From positions 1-6,518 of the forward strand of contig CAZAMT010000239.1 in the NCBI GenBank assembly GCA_964486145.1: a DNA stretch of 6,518 nucleotides, written 5' to 3'. Position numbers and translations under genes: made by a program. The stretch is from CAZAMT01 sp964486145. Its GTDB lineage: Bacteria; Bacteroidota; Bacteroidia; Bacteroidales; JAAAOM01. Shown piece by piece: positions 1 through 6,495 of the stretch; positions within the stretch are counted from its first letter, which is position 1, and every line of letters starts with the position of its first letter. Below the pieces are notes generated by a model. The model was given only the letters and a program-made list of their open reading frames with translations, made no database searches and was not told the DNA's origin.

Positions 1-1912
1 TGATGATGAGAAACGGAAACAGGCTCCTGAAAATAATACGAAGGGTTTCATTAAATGCATAAGGATTATCTCTCAGGTTAACACCCAGTTTATCAAGTAG
101 AATCAGTTCCAGATTTAGCATGCCATAACCCCGCGTGGTACCGTTTTCATCAAGTTTGATACCCTGGGTCCAGAAAATCGATTTTTGTGGCAATTTGTAG
201 GTTTTTCTGTACTTCTGTCCCTCTTGAATGGACCCGGGTTTAGGAGTTGTTAGTCGATTTTCAGGATCAAGTTGCTCCCACAGTGCGATTTCCTGGTTTC
301 GTGTTTCCACATCCACTTTATGAGCAGTATAGGTTCGCTCAATAACCCGTTCATCAGTTTTTGACAATAAATAGTCATTGGTTCGCAAATTGGTAAATGT
401 AGTAGGAAGAAGTAACGGTAACAGAAAGAAAATAACAAATGTAAGCAAGATGGAATACCAGACACCTTTCCGGTTCGTCCTTCGCCAAAGGATGCCCATC
501 CAGAATCCTGCTGAAAATACTACACCCCATTCCCAAAAAAATTTAAGTTGATTGAACAGATCATCCTGCACCATAACGATCAGGGCTGCCCCAATGACGA
601 TACCCGCACCGAGAATTCTTCCAACCCAAACATAGTGCATCTCCGATTTATCGGGTTTAAACGGGCGGTATAAATTATGGGTAACCAACCCTGAGCAGGT
701 AAGCATCATCATATCAGCCGTTGACATAAGGGCAGCCATGAGAGCGGCAATCATTAATCCAATCAACCCGATATTCAGTTTGCCTAACAGTTCCCTGGAG
801 GCATACCCCCAAAGCAAATCGGGATCACTCACGGCATCACCAAACAGCAGTACCACAGCCAATGCAGTTAGCCCCCAAAGCACAGTTGTAATCCTTTTGA
901 GGTAGGTACCATAGGTTAAACCGAACCTGGCTGCATATTCATTTTTAGCAGAAGCAGTTGCAACAAGTTGATTGGCTCCTGCCGCCACATTGATTGTAGC
1001 CATGATGCCGAGCGCGGTAATATAATACCAGGTAAAATCAATGGAATTTGGTGATCCAAAGATCTCAAAAAACGATTCCGGTAGCTGATCATGCAGAATG
1101 GAAAATGCATCTGTAAATGATTCACCACCATAGATTTGATTTATCTGCATAAATGCAAAGGGAATAAGAATGACTGACAGGATAATGATAAAAATCCCCT
1201 GCATCATGTCGCTGATAAAAGCAGCCTCCAGCCCGCCTGCCACCGAGTATAAAATAATAACTACCACCATGATGATGATGAGGGTGTTTTTATCAAGGTG
1301 AGAATACACTTTGCGGGGGTTCATGCTGCGCAGTTTTTCAAGTTCCGCTTTTTCAGATGAGGTTAATACCTCATAATCCAGGGCCTCAAGAACCTCAAGC
1401 CGCTGAGCCTGATTATATTCAATTTGTTCCTTTACTGTGAGTTCGGTTGTATCTTTCGGGGTCATTACCATTACCGTTTTTGTCATTCCAATAAAGCCCA
1501 CGGTCAATAGTAACATCAGACTGATGGAGGCCATTAAGGAATAGACTCCCCCAAGAAATTTGGATGAAAAACGTTCGGTAAAATAATCTCCCATGGTCAA
1601 TACCCGCATGCGCCGGTACCAGGGGCCTGTAAGCCAGTACGATGGCGTACTGAAAAGCATCATAAGGGCGCTCCAGATACCGGAAGCACCATTATTTGCA
1701 GTAGTGGTTGTAACCGAAGGTCCGGTATCTGCTGATGTAGCCTGACCAAAAGCTGCAAATACCTGGATAATTTTTCCAAATCGACGGCCCCCGAGAAAAA
1801 AATCCTCCCTGCTTTTTATCCGCGTAGCCGCCCAAATACCAATTCCAATGAGAGCTAAAAAATAAACTACAATGACAATTACATCAATTAAACCCAATCC
1901 TAAAATTTCCAT
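1..1912 (-). CDS. Sodium:solute symporter (SSS family), 3' end cut by the window edge
   Basis: The frame is open from ATG at 1912 to base 1, giving 637 residues without a stop, so the C-terminus lies outside the window. It is an inner-membrane Na+-coupled transporter of the SSS/SSF family (PutP, SGLT type). Visible features are TM1 at about residues 8-29 followed by the family-typical DFFLGGRR at 38-44, the TM5-region signature YSVAGGLEA at 222-230 followed by SDMMQG at 234-239, and MSTAD at 396-400, where S397 and T398 match the usual Na+ ligands. About eleven hydrophobic segments reach residue 503. Two hydrophilic stretches stand out: residues 152-208, charged and Glu/Lys-rich, and about 505-620, before another hydrophobic segment begins near 624. 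The gene starts 33 nt after the GH105 stop and is probably co-transcribed. From that neighbour I infer an (unsaturated) uronic-acid mono- or oligosaccharide as substrate; the sequence alone does not show it. The family call is firm, the substrate is not. Confidence 0.93.
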   Translation of the reverse strand, partial: MEILGLGLIDVIVIVVYFLALIGIGIWAATRIKSREDFFLGGRRFGKIIQVFAAFGQATSADTGPSVTTTTANNGASGIWSALMMLFSTPSYWLTGPWYRRMRVLTMGDYFTERFSSKFLGGVYSLMASISLMLLLTVGFIGMTKTVMVMTPKDTTELTVKEQIEYNQAQRLEVLEALDYEVLTSSEKAELEKLRSMNPRKVYSHLDKNTLIIIMVVVIILYSVAGGLEAAFISDMMQGIFIIILSVILIPFAFMQINQIYGGESFTDAFSILHDQLPESFFEIFGSPNSIDFTWYYITALGIMATINVAAGANQLVATASAKNEYAARFGLTYGTYLKRITTVLWGLTALAVVLLFGDAVSDPDLLWGYASRELLGKLNIGLIGLMIAALMAALMSTADMMMLTCSGLVTHNLYRPFKPDKSEMHYVWVGRILGAGIVIGAALIVMVQDDLFNQLKFFWEWGVVFSAGFWMGILWRRTNRKGVWYSILLTFVIFFLLPLLLPTTFTNLRTNDYLLSKTDERVIERTYTAHKVDVETRNQEIALWEQLDPENRLTTPKPGSIQEGQKYRKTYKLPQKSIFWTQGIKLDENGTTRGYGMLNLELILLDKLGVNLRDNPYAFNETLRIIFRSLFPFLII

Positions 1913-1913
1913 G

Positions 1914-1919
1914 CCTTCT
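1914..1919 (-). promoter_or_regulatory. Possible Shine-Dalgarno of the symporter gene, unusually close to the start
   Basis: AGAAGG lies only 1 nt before the ATG at 1912. That is closer than a standard 5-9 nt spacing. The next in-frame methionine is residue 84, well past TM1, so the ATG at 1912 remains the best start. The A-rich run just upstream (AAAAAAAGAAAA) may matter more for initiation, as in many Bacteroidota leaders that lack a Shine-Dalgarno. Confidence 0.3.
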
Positions 1920-1945
1920 GTTTTCTTTTTTTAACTATTTCCAGC

Positions 1946-3175
1946 CTAACACCAAACACAGTCCCTGAAATTACCGAGGCGATACATTTCAGCACCCGCG
2001 AGCATAGCAGCTCCAACACCGTGTTCACCAAATTCTTCCACAGGTTGTTGGTAATAGAAAGGCAGCTCCTGTTTAATGTTAAATCCCATGCTTACATTTT
2101 TCAAAATTCCATCCTCTGTTATGTTTTGGGCCAATCCGTTCCATCCGGCAATTGCCACCTGTGAATAGATATCATCCATCCAACCCTTGTTAACAGCCCG
2201 TGCAAAGCCATAGGTAAACATAGCCGTGGATGATGATTCAGGAAATGAATCTGATTTGTCAATTAACTGGTGCCACATACCGCTTTCCGACTGATACCTG
2301 GATAAATTTACAAGATGATCCTGCAAAATTTTGATGAGTTCCTCCCGGTGTGGATGAGCCTGTGGAAGATGATCCAACAGTTCGCACTGGGCCAAAACCA
2401 TCCAGCCGTTAGCCCTTCCCCAATGTGCTACACCATGTTGCTTCAGGTTTTCATATTTACAGTGAAAATAAAGGCCATTCGCGGTATTTTGAAGGTGCTT
2501 GTTAAAATTAATAACCTGGTTGATTGCATCTTCAATACATTTGTTTTCATTGAATACCCTGGCAGCCCTTACCAAAAACGGAATACTCATAAACATGTCA
2601 TCGCCCCATAAGGTAGTGTATCCAAACCGGTTTCTTGCAAATGTGCCATCGTTCAGCCTATCCTGTTGAAATTCAATGTAATGCTTCACTCTTTCAAGGT
2701 ATTCTTTGACTGCTTCCTTGTCTCTCAACTCATCCAAATCCAAAAGTCCGCTGGCCAAAGCTCCAAAATCATCAAGCCGATCCAACCGGAAAAACTGGTG
2801 AAAGTTTGCACCGGGAACATGTGCATCAAATAGTTTTTTGAAATATCCCAGGTGCTTAAAAGCAAAATTATAATTATCCAAAGCATATTGTCGATAACAG
2901 TTACCTCCAAATACTTCGGTAAGTCGGATAAATGCCAGATGGATTACTCCATTCCAGTATTTCCAGTCATTGTATCCGGATTTTAAACGGATATTCTCGT
3001 TTACCGGAAGTGCTTTGCTTTCGGTATACTCCTCTCCCGTTAGTATATCAATAAACCGGAAAGATGTTTCCTTAATTATTCGATCAGCCATTTTTAGCGT
3101 CAGGGCCTTTATTTCATCTTTACCAGGCGGAAATCCTTCGGTTTCTTTTGTATGAACGTAAGGTAGATCTGTCAT
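1946..3175 (-). CDS. Unsaturated glycuronyl hydrolase, glycoside hydrolase family 105 (YteR/RhiN-like)
   Basis: This 409-residue protein is complete, slightly longer than Bacillus YteR (about 373). GH105/GH88 enzymes release the terminal 4,5-unsaturated uronic acid left by polysaccharide lyases, by hydrating the double bond. Similarity to YteR, as I remember it, runs the full length: WKYWNGVIHLAF at 71-82, LDRLDDFGA at 131-139 (D135 or D136 corresponding to YteR D88), LWGDDMFM at 189-196 (D192 corresponding to catalytic D143), HWGRANGW at 251-258, LIDKSD at 304-309, ESSSTAMFTYGFA at 313-325 and HGVGAAMLAGAEM at 385-397. There is no signal peptide, so it should act in the cytoplasm on imported oligosaccharides. 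The downstream symporter fits that. The start follows a TGA directly and has no clear Shine-Dalgarno; translation may be coupled to the short kduI-like ORF ending 11 nt upstream. Rhamnogalacturonyl, ulvan or other specificity cannot be told from the sequence. Confidence 0.95.
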   Translation of the reverse strand: MTDLPYVHTKETEGFPPGKDEIKALTLKMADRIIKETSFRFIDILTGEEYTESKALPVNENIRLKSGYNDWKYWNGVIHLAFIRLTEVFGGNCYRQYALDNYNFAFKHLGYFKKLFDAHVPGANFHQFFRLDRLDDFGALASGLLDLDELRDKEAVKEYLERVKHYIEFQQDRLNDGTFARNRFGYTTLWGDDMFMSIPFLVRAARVFNENKCIEDAINQVINFNKHLQNTANGLYFHCKYENLKQHGVAHWGRANGWMVLAQCELLDHLPQAHPHREELIKILQDHLVNLSRYQSESGMWHQLIDKSDSFPESSSTAMFTYGFARAVNKGWMDDIYSQVAIAGWNGLAQNITEDGILKNVSMGFNIKQELPFYYQQPVEEFGEHGVGAAMLAGAEMYRLGNFRDCVWC

Positions 3176-3186
3176 TCAGGCTATTT

Positions 3187-3288
3187 TTACTGGTTCTTTA
3201 TTAGAAATTCGTTTTGGGTTCGCGATGTATCATAAATTTTAAAATCTCCGGGATGTACAGCATACTTAACCATGTAATTTGACTTCAT
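3187..3288 (-). pseudogene. kduI: N-terminal remnant of kduI (5-keto-4-deoxyuronate isomerase), 33 codons then TAA
   Basis: ATG at 3288 opens a 33-codon frame ending in TAA at 3187-3189. Its product contains VKYAVHPGDFK at residues 7-17, YDTSR at 19-23 and NEFLIK at 26-31. This follows the N-terminal pattern of Bacteroidota KduI proteins as I remember it (xRYAxHPxDxKxYDTxRxxxxFLIEK). Intact KduI is about 280 residues, so roughly 90% is missing and the remainder is not found in another frame of this window. KduI isomerises 5-keto-4-deoxyuronate, the step that follows release of unsaturated uronate by GH105, so the remnant fits its neighbour's pathway. An AGG lies 3 nt before the ATG and a promoter candidate is upstream. 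The ORF may now serve as a translated leader for GH105. It could also be a functional short leader peptide, but the KduI resemblance makes truncation the simpler reading. Confidence 0.75.
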
Positions 3289-3306
3289 AACCTAAAAAAT
3301 TAGTTT

Positions 3307-3333
3307 AAAGCGAATATATTTGTTTATCGCTTT
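3307..3333. promoter_or_regulatory. Candidate operator: 7-bp inverted repeat overlapping the promoter
   Basis: AAAGCGA (3307-3313) and TCGCTTT (3327-3333) are perfect inverted arms separated by 13 bp. One arm touches the -10 element and the other fills the spacer next to the -35 element, a position where a bound regulator would block RNA polymerase. A further TCGCTAA at 3349-3355 lies 22 bp from the start of the second arm, and CTTTTCG occurs twice 15 bp apart (3330-3336 and 3345-3351), so more than one site may exist. No regulator gene is in the window, so the binding protein is unknown. Confidence 0.4.
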
Positions 3334-3340
3334 TCGTCAA
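3311..3340 (-). promoter_or_regulatory. Promoter for the kduI remnant-GH105-symporter block
   Basis: On the minus strand TTGACG (3340-3335) is separated by 16 nt from TATATT (3318-3313). The same site also fits the Bacteroidota sigma-A pattern: TTG, 19 nt, then TATATTCG against the consensus TAnnTTTG, with one mismatch. It sits 22 nt upstream of the remnant's ATG at 3288, which leaves room for a short untranslated leader. It is the best promoter match I found in the intergenic region and faces the GH105 block. Confidence 0.6.
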
Positions 3341-3365
3341 TGCCCTTTTCGCTAAATAGAGACAT

Positions 3366-3381
3366 TTATCTTGTAAGATAA
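3366..3381. promoter_or_regulatory. 16-bp near-palindrome TTATCTTGTAAGATAA
   Basis: Arms TTATCTT and AAGATAA are perfect inverted repeats around a 2-bp centre. The site lies about 25 bp upstream of the -35 element, where activators commonly bind. No T-run follows on either strand and the stem is AT-only apart from one pair per arm, so it is a poor terminator and more likely a protein-binding site, if functional. Confidence 0.35.
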
Positions 3382-3482
3382 GGAGAAAATTGCAGGTATA
3401 AAAAACCATACTCCCATTCAAGCAATATTGAACATGCTATTGAAAACAATTACATCCATAGTTACATCTGACAATGAAAATA

Positions 3483-5474
3483 TCAGCGAATGGCATGTAT
3501 CAGGTATTTCATAATCGGATTTGGTGTAACCGGATTTGTAAACGCCCTGGTTTTATATGTTGCAGGCAACAGAATTTTACGTTCCACAAGCTCGTTGAGG
3601 GTATCAACGTGGCTTAACGAGGCTTTCCCAAGCAATAATTTTTCAAGCCCATTTCCTTGGTTATAATAGCTTAAAATGTAACGGAATCCCTTCAAATATA
3701 GATAATCTTTGGTAAACCCGCCCCCGCGATAGATACGGGCAGTCATGTAAAAAGCGGCATCCTCATTCAAAAGACCGGTGTCCATCAGGTATTCGAAAGA
3801 CTGCCGGAAATCAAAACCGTTAATGAAATTTTTCACTGTCAATACCCTCATTGACAATTCTTTTAGCCTGAAAACTGTAAGGTTATCTGAAAGATATTCA
3901 CTCATAATGGCAAGGCCTTCCTGCGTAAGTGTATTCACAGGTAAACCGGCCTGAAGTATTCGCAAAGGTTGGGTACGGGCATTGATGGTGGTTACCATAT
4001 GTACTCCAATCTCATGGTTTAAAAGTGCAAGGATGCTTTTTTCTGTGAATGTCGCATCCCGACGTAATCGGATCAGCTTTTTACTGTTTAGCACCAATAC
4101 TTTGGAAACAATGTTTTTGGCAATCTCTACTTTTGCATCAAATCCATACGACTTTATTTCTTCCTTAAATTTATCCCGGGCTTCTTCAACGGTATATATC
4201 CTCTCTTCTTCTTGCTCCACATCCGGACTGTGCAATAAAAAGTTAGCATTGTTAAGATCCCGCTCAGAGGGTTCACCGAAATACCGTAACGAATTGTAAA
4301 CAAATTTGGTTGTACCAATGGTAGCAAGTAAATCTATTTTATCTGTGTAGGCGCTGATTACATCTTTATACAGAAGTTGAATATTGATGTCCCGGATTTT
4401 TTCCACAGGAATCTGGTATAATGTACGTTTGAACTGAAAAGGATCCAGTATAATTTGTCTGTACCTGAAAGCGGGATTGACCTGGTATCGCGAATTATAA
4501 AATCTTCGCTTTTCCTGCTCAATGTTAACAGGATTGATAAAATTAAGGATTTCAAAGCTTCGTACGGTATTAAATAGCTGCCTGTCAATGTCTTTCAACC
4601 GTGTCCGAAGTTCTGAGGATAACAGGCTTGTTTTTCGTTTTACAGTTAAGTTCGTTTCTTTTTTGGTGAAATATGTTGATGAATTTAATATAGCCCTTTT
4701 CAGAGATTCCTGCAGGGCTGTTATTACCATAGGGTATTTTTCACCGGTTTCTTCATTGCAATAAACCTTTTTAATCTCAGTGGCAAATACAAGCGTGTTG
4801 GAAAAATGTGCCGTAATGTATTCCAGCAGGTATCCATGTCCGTAAAATATATCATTTATGGCAGTTGTATTTACGATGTCGGGAAGTACGATTTTTTTTA
4901 ATTCCTTCTTCCAGTAAGCTATTTGTTGTTTGTAGCGCACTTTATCAATTTTGTCGATGCCAATATTAAACAGGGGCAGGTACCTGTTATATCGCTGGTA
5001 ATTATAAGAATGGATGTCATACACCACACATCCCTGAAATAAGGTTTCAAGCTTATTGATTAATGCATGGACAACCCGGTAAAACCGGACATGTTTTTGT
5101 AATGAAATGGACTTTTCTGTATCGGATAGTTCTTCTTTCCAGACTTTTTTACCCCAGGCAATATCATAAATTGCTTCGTCAGGTTGTCGGTTCAGATCAT
5201 ATTCGTATCGTGAATCCACACCAATCAGCACGATAGGGAATGATGTGATAAATAATCCGGTATCCGGATCTTCTTCATACCATCGCTCAGCATCATCTAA
5301 CAGGCATTTATCCTTCAGGCTTTCCCGAAGGTTGTTACCATTGTGGATAGCCGTACATACAAACGGAATATATTCTTCGATTTTAATCCTGAAAGAATGC
5401 TCCGGGGTTACAGCTTCAAAAGTTTTACCTTTTTCGATGAGGTGGATCATCTCATCGATACTGTAGCTAACCAT
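3483..5474 (-). CDS. Fusion protein: N-formylglutamate-amidohydrolase-like domain + DUF1704 'QEGLA' zinc peptidase domain
   Basis: I prefer the ATG at 5474 (663 residues); an in-frame TTG at 5480 would add two residues. Residue numbers here count from the TTG. The N-terminal half (about 25-265) shows the FGase pattern: HNG at 46-48, DPDTGLF at 71-77, SRYEYDLNR at 90-98 and DIHSYN at 155-160. The FGase family belongs to the M14-like zinc hydrolase group. The C-terminal half (about 280-665) is a DUF1704 domain, often named 'flavohemoglobin expression-modulating QEGLA motif protein' and homologous to eukaryotic MATCAP tyrosine carboxypeptidases. It has HEIGVH at 489-494 and TQEGLA at 519-524, so H489, H494 and probably E521 bind zinc, with E490 as catalytic base. 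There is no signal peptide or membrane segment, so it is likely cytoplasmic. It overlaps the GshB-like gene by 8 bp, which suggests translational coupling and a shared pathway. The substrate is unknown; the lack of hut genes argues against histidine degradation. Confidence 0.9.
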   Translation of the reverse strand: MVSYSIDEMIHLIEKGKTFEAVTPEHSFRIKIEEYIPFVCTAIHNGNNLRESLKDKCLLDDAERWYEEDPDTGLFITSFPIVLIGVDSRYEYDLNRQPDEAIYDIAWGKKVWKEELSDTEKSISLQKHVRFYRVVHALINKLETLFQGCVVYDIHSYNYQRYNRYLPLFNIGIDKIDKVRYKQQIAYWKKELKKIVLPDIVNTTAINDIFYGHGYLLEYITAHFSNTLVFATEIKKVYCNEETGEKYPMVITALQESLKRAILNSSTYFTKKETNLTVKRKTSLLSSELRTRLKDIDRQLFNTVRSFEILNFINPVNIEQEKRRFYNSRYQVNPAFRYRQIILDPFQFKRTLYQIPVEKIRDINIQLLYKDVISAYTDKIDLLATIGTTKFVYNSLRYFGEPSERDLNNANFLLHSPDVEQEEERIYTVEEARDKFKEEIKSYGFDAKVEIAKNIVSKVLVLNSKKLIRLRRDATFTEKSILALLNHEIGVHMVTTINARTQPLRILQAGLPVNTLTQEGLAIMSEYLSDNLTVFRLKELSMRVLTVKNFINGFDFRQSFEYLMDTGLLNEDAAFYMTARIYRGGGFTKDYLYLKGFRYILSYYNQGNGLEKLLLGKASLSHVDTLNELVERKILLPATYKTRAFTNPVTPNPIMKYLIHAIR

Positions 5475-6495
5475 TCTCAATCATTTTACGAAGGTATCTT
5501 TTTCGGTCAATTGCCGATTCCTTGGCATGAACAACCTCTTCGACAAAATCAATGATCCGTTTCTGCAATTTTGTTTTATTGAAATGGTTGATTCGGGTTA
5601 TACCTCCGGGACTGCAAACATTTATTTCAATCAGTTTACCATTGATTATATCCAGGCCTGTAAAATACAAACCATCAGACACAAGTTTTGGCCCTACTTT
5701 CTTGCATATCATTTTTTCCGCTTTTGTGAGGGTATGTTTCACCGCACTTGCACCTGCTTTGATATTGGCTCTTAGATCTTCCGAAGATGGAACCCGTTTG
5801 TACGCCCCAATGGGTTCTCCATTGAGCATCAGAACCCGCACATCTCCTTCATGAGCACCCTCTACAAATTCCTGCAGGATTACATAATTGCTGTCTTTTT
5901 TACCTGAAATATAAAAATCAAGCAATGAATTGATGTTTTGCATGGCGCCTTTTTCAAGAACAATTACACCGCTGCCGCCAAATCCGTCTAAGGGCTTGAG
6001 GATCATCCGATCGGTTTTTGATTCCTTAATCACCCTTTTGAGAAAGTCCTTGTTTTTTGATACATGGGTTACCGGGATAATTTCGTTACCGGGATCAGCA
6101 AAAGCTGCCGGGTAAAGTTTATTGTTGGCCTTACGCAATCCGTTGATGTCATTTATGATAAAGGCATCATCACGCACTGAATCCAAAAAGTTGAGCATGA
6201 TGGGATCCAATGGCGGATTGGTACGCACGAAAATACAATCAAAACCCGAAAGCGGGAGAAGTTGTTCTTTAAATGTTGCTTTTTTATAAAACAGAGGTAT
6301 CCCCGCCGGTATTTTATCCATCTTATTCAGCATCCGTACAAACCCAAAAGCTGTACTTTCTCGAATGGTGAGGTTATTTGGATAAATAACACCAACATTA
6401 TGCCCCCGTATACAAGATTCGTGAATGAGCCTGATGCTTGAATCCTCCTCCGGGGTGATGCTGTCCCAGGGATATAATATAAAACATATATTCAT
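5467..6495 (-). CDS. GshB-like ATP-grasp ligase (glutathione synthetase/RimK-type)
   Basis: This 342-residue protein is somewhat longer than E. coli GshB (316). ATP-grasp ligases join a carboxylate to an amine through an acyl phosphate. Its motifs follow GshB in order: RTNPPLD at 91-97 (GshB RKDPPFD), NGLRKANNKLY at 118-128, ILKPLDGFGGSG at 165-176 (ATP-grasp lysine and glycine loop), DVRVLMLNGEPI at 218-229, LRANIKAG at 241-248 and LDIINGKLIEIN at 281-292. D282, E290 and N292 correspond to the Mg2+ ligands. Substrate-side sequences differ: the E. coli AAGGRGE loop is replaced by KAGASAV, and TSPT after EINV by CSPGG. No glutamate-cysteine ligase gene is in the window, and the partner gene is a double hydrolase, so glutathione synthesis is uncertain and I give no symbol. 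The ATG at 6495 is preceded by AT-rich sequence with no clear Shine-Dalgarno; only 23 nt upstream are visible. Confidence 0.92.
   Translation of the reverse strand: MNICFILYPWDSITPEEDSSIRLIHESCIRGHNVGVIYPNNLTIRESTAFGFVRMLNKMDKIPAGIPLFYKKATFKEQLLPLSGFDCIFVRTNPPLDPIMLNFLDSVRDDAFIINDINGLRKANNKLYPAAFADPGNEIIPVTHVSKNKDFLKRVIKESKTDRMILKPLDGFGGSGVIVLEKGAMQNINSLLDFYISGKKDSNYVILQEFVEGAHEGDVRVLMLNGEPIGAYKRVPSSEDLRANIKAGASAVKHTLTKAEKMICKKVGPKLVSDGLYFTGLDIINGKLIEINVCSPGGITRINHFNKTKLQKRIIDFVEEVVHAKESAIDRKRYLRKMIENG

Larger units (their letters stand above)
3289..3482 (-). other. Intergenic regulatory region without a gene
   Basis: This stretch separates the stop of the FGase-QEGLA gene from the kduI remnant. 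It holds the promoter candidate, the inverted repeat and the near-palindrome listed separately. The part next to the upstream gene (about 3385-3482) shows only weak short inverted repeats, such as AGCA...TGCT at 3420-3437, and no convincing GC-rich hairpin with a T-run. I therefore see no clear intrinsic terminator for the upstream block, and read-through into the GH105 block is possible. No ORF with recognisable similarity was seen here. Confidence 0.6.

Noticed and set aside
250..1131. Two 71-codon minus-strand open frames (250-465 and 916-1131)
   Set aside because: Both are out-of-frame readings of the symporter gene, whose own frame is open throughout and carries family motifs.
1268..1281. 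Short ATG/ATC-type trinucleotide repeat
   Set aside because: It encodes an isoleucine-rich stretch at the start of a transmembrane helix in the symporter, so it reflects coding for hydrophobic residues rather than a functional repeat.
2315..2611. Plus-strand 98-codon open frame
   Set aside because: It lies entirely inside the well-supported GH105 gene on the opposite strand, and its translation resembles no family I know.
3385..3482. Intrinsic terminator after the FGase-QEGLA gene
   Set aside because: Only short AT-rich inverted repeats are present and none is followed by a T-run on the minus strand.
3982..4299. Plus-strand 105-codon open frame
   Set aside because: It is antisense to the HEIGVH/QEGLA part of the DUF1704 domain, Ser/Leu-rich and low in complexity, as expected for a shadow frame.
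5475..5480. TTG start at 5480 adding two residues to the FGase-QEGLA protein
   Set aside because: The ATG at 5474 is the commoner codon, gives a typical 8-bp overlap with the upstream stop, and neither start has a strong Shine-Dalgarno to favour the TTG.
5527..5854. Two overlapping plus-strand open frames (82 and 100 codons)
   Set aside because: Both are antisense to the conserved C-terminal half of the ATP-grasp gene and show no recognisable domain.
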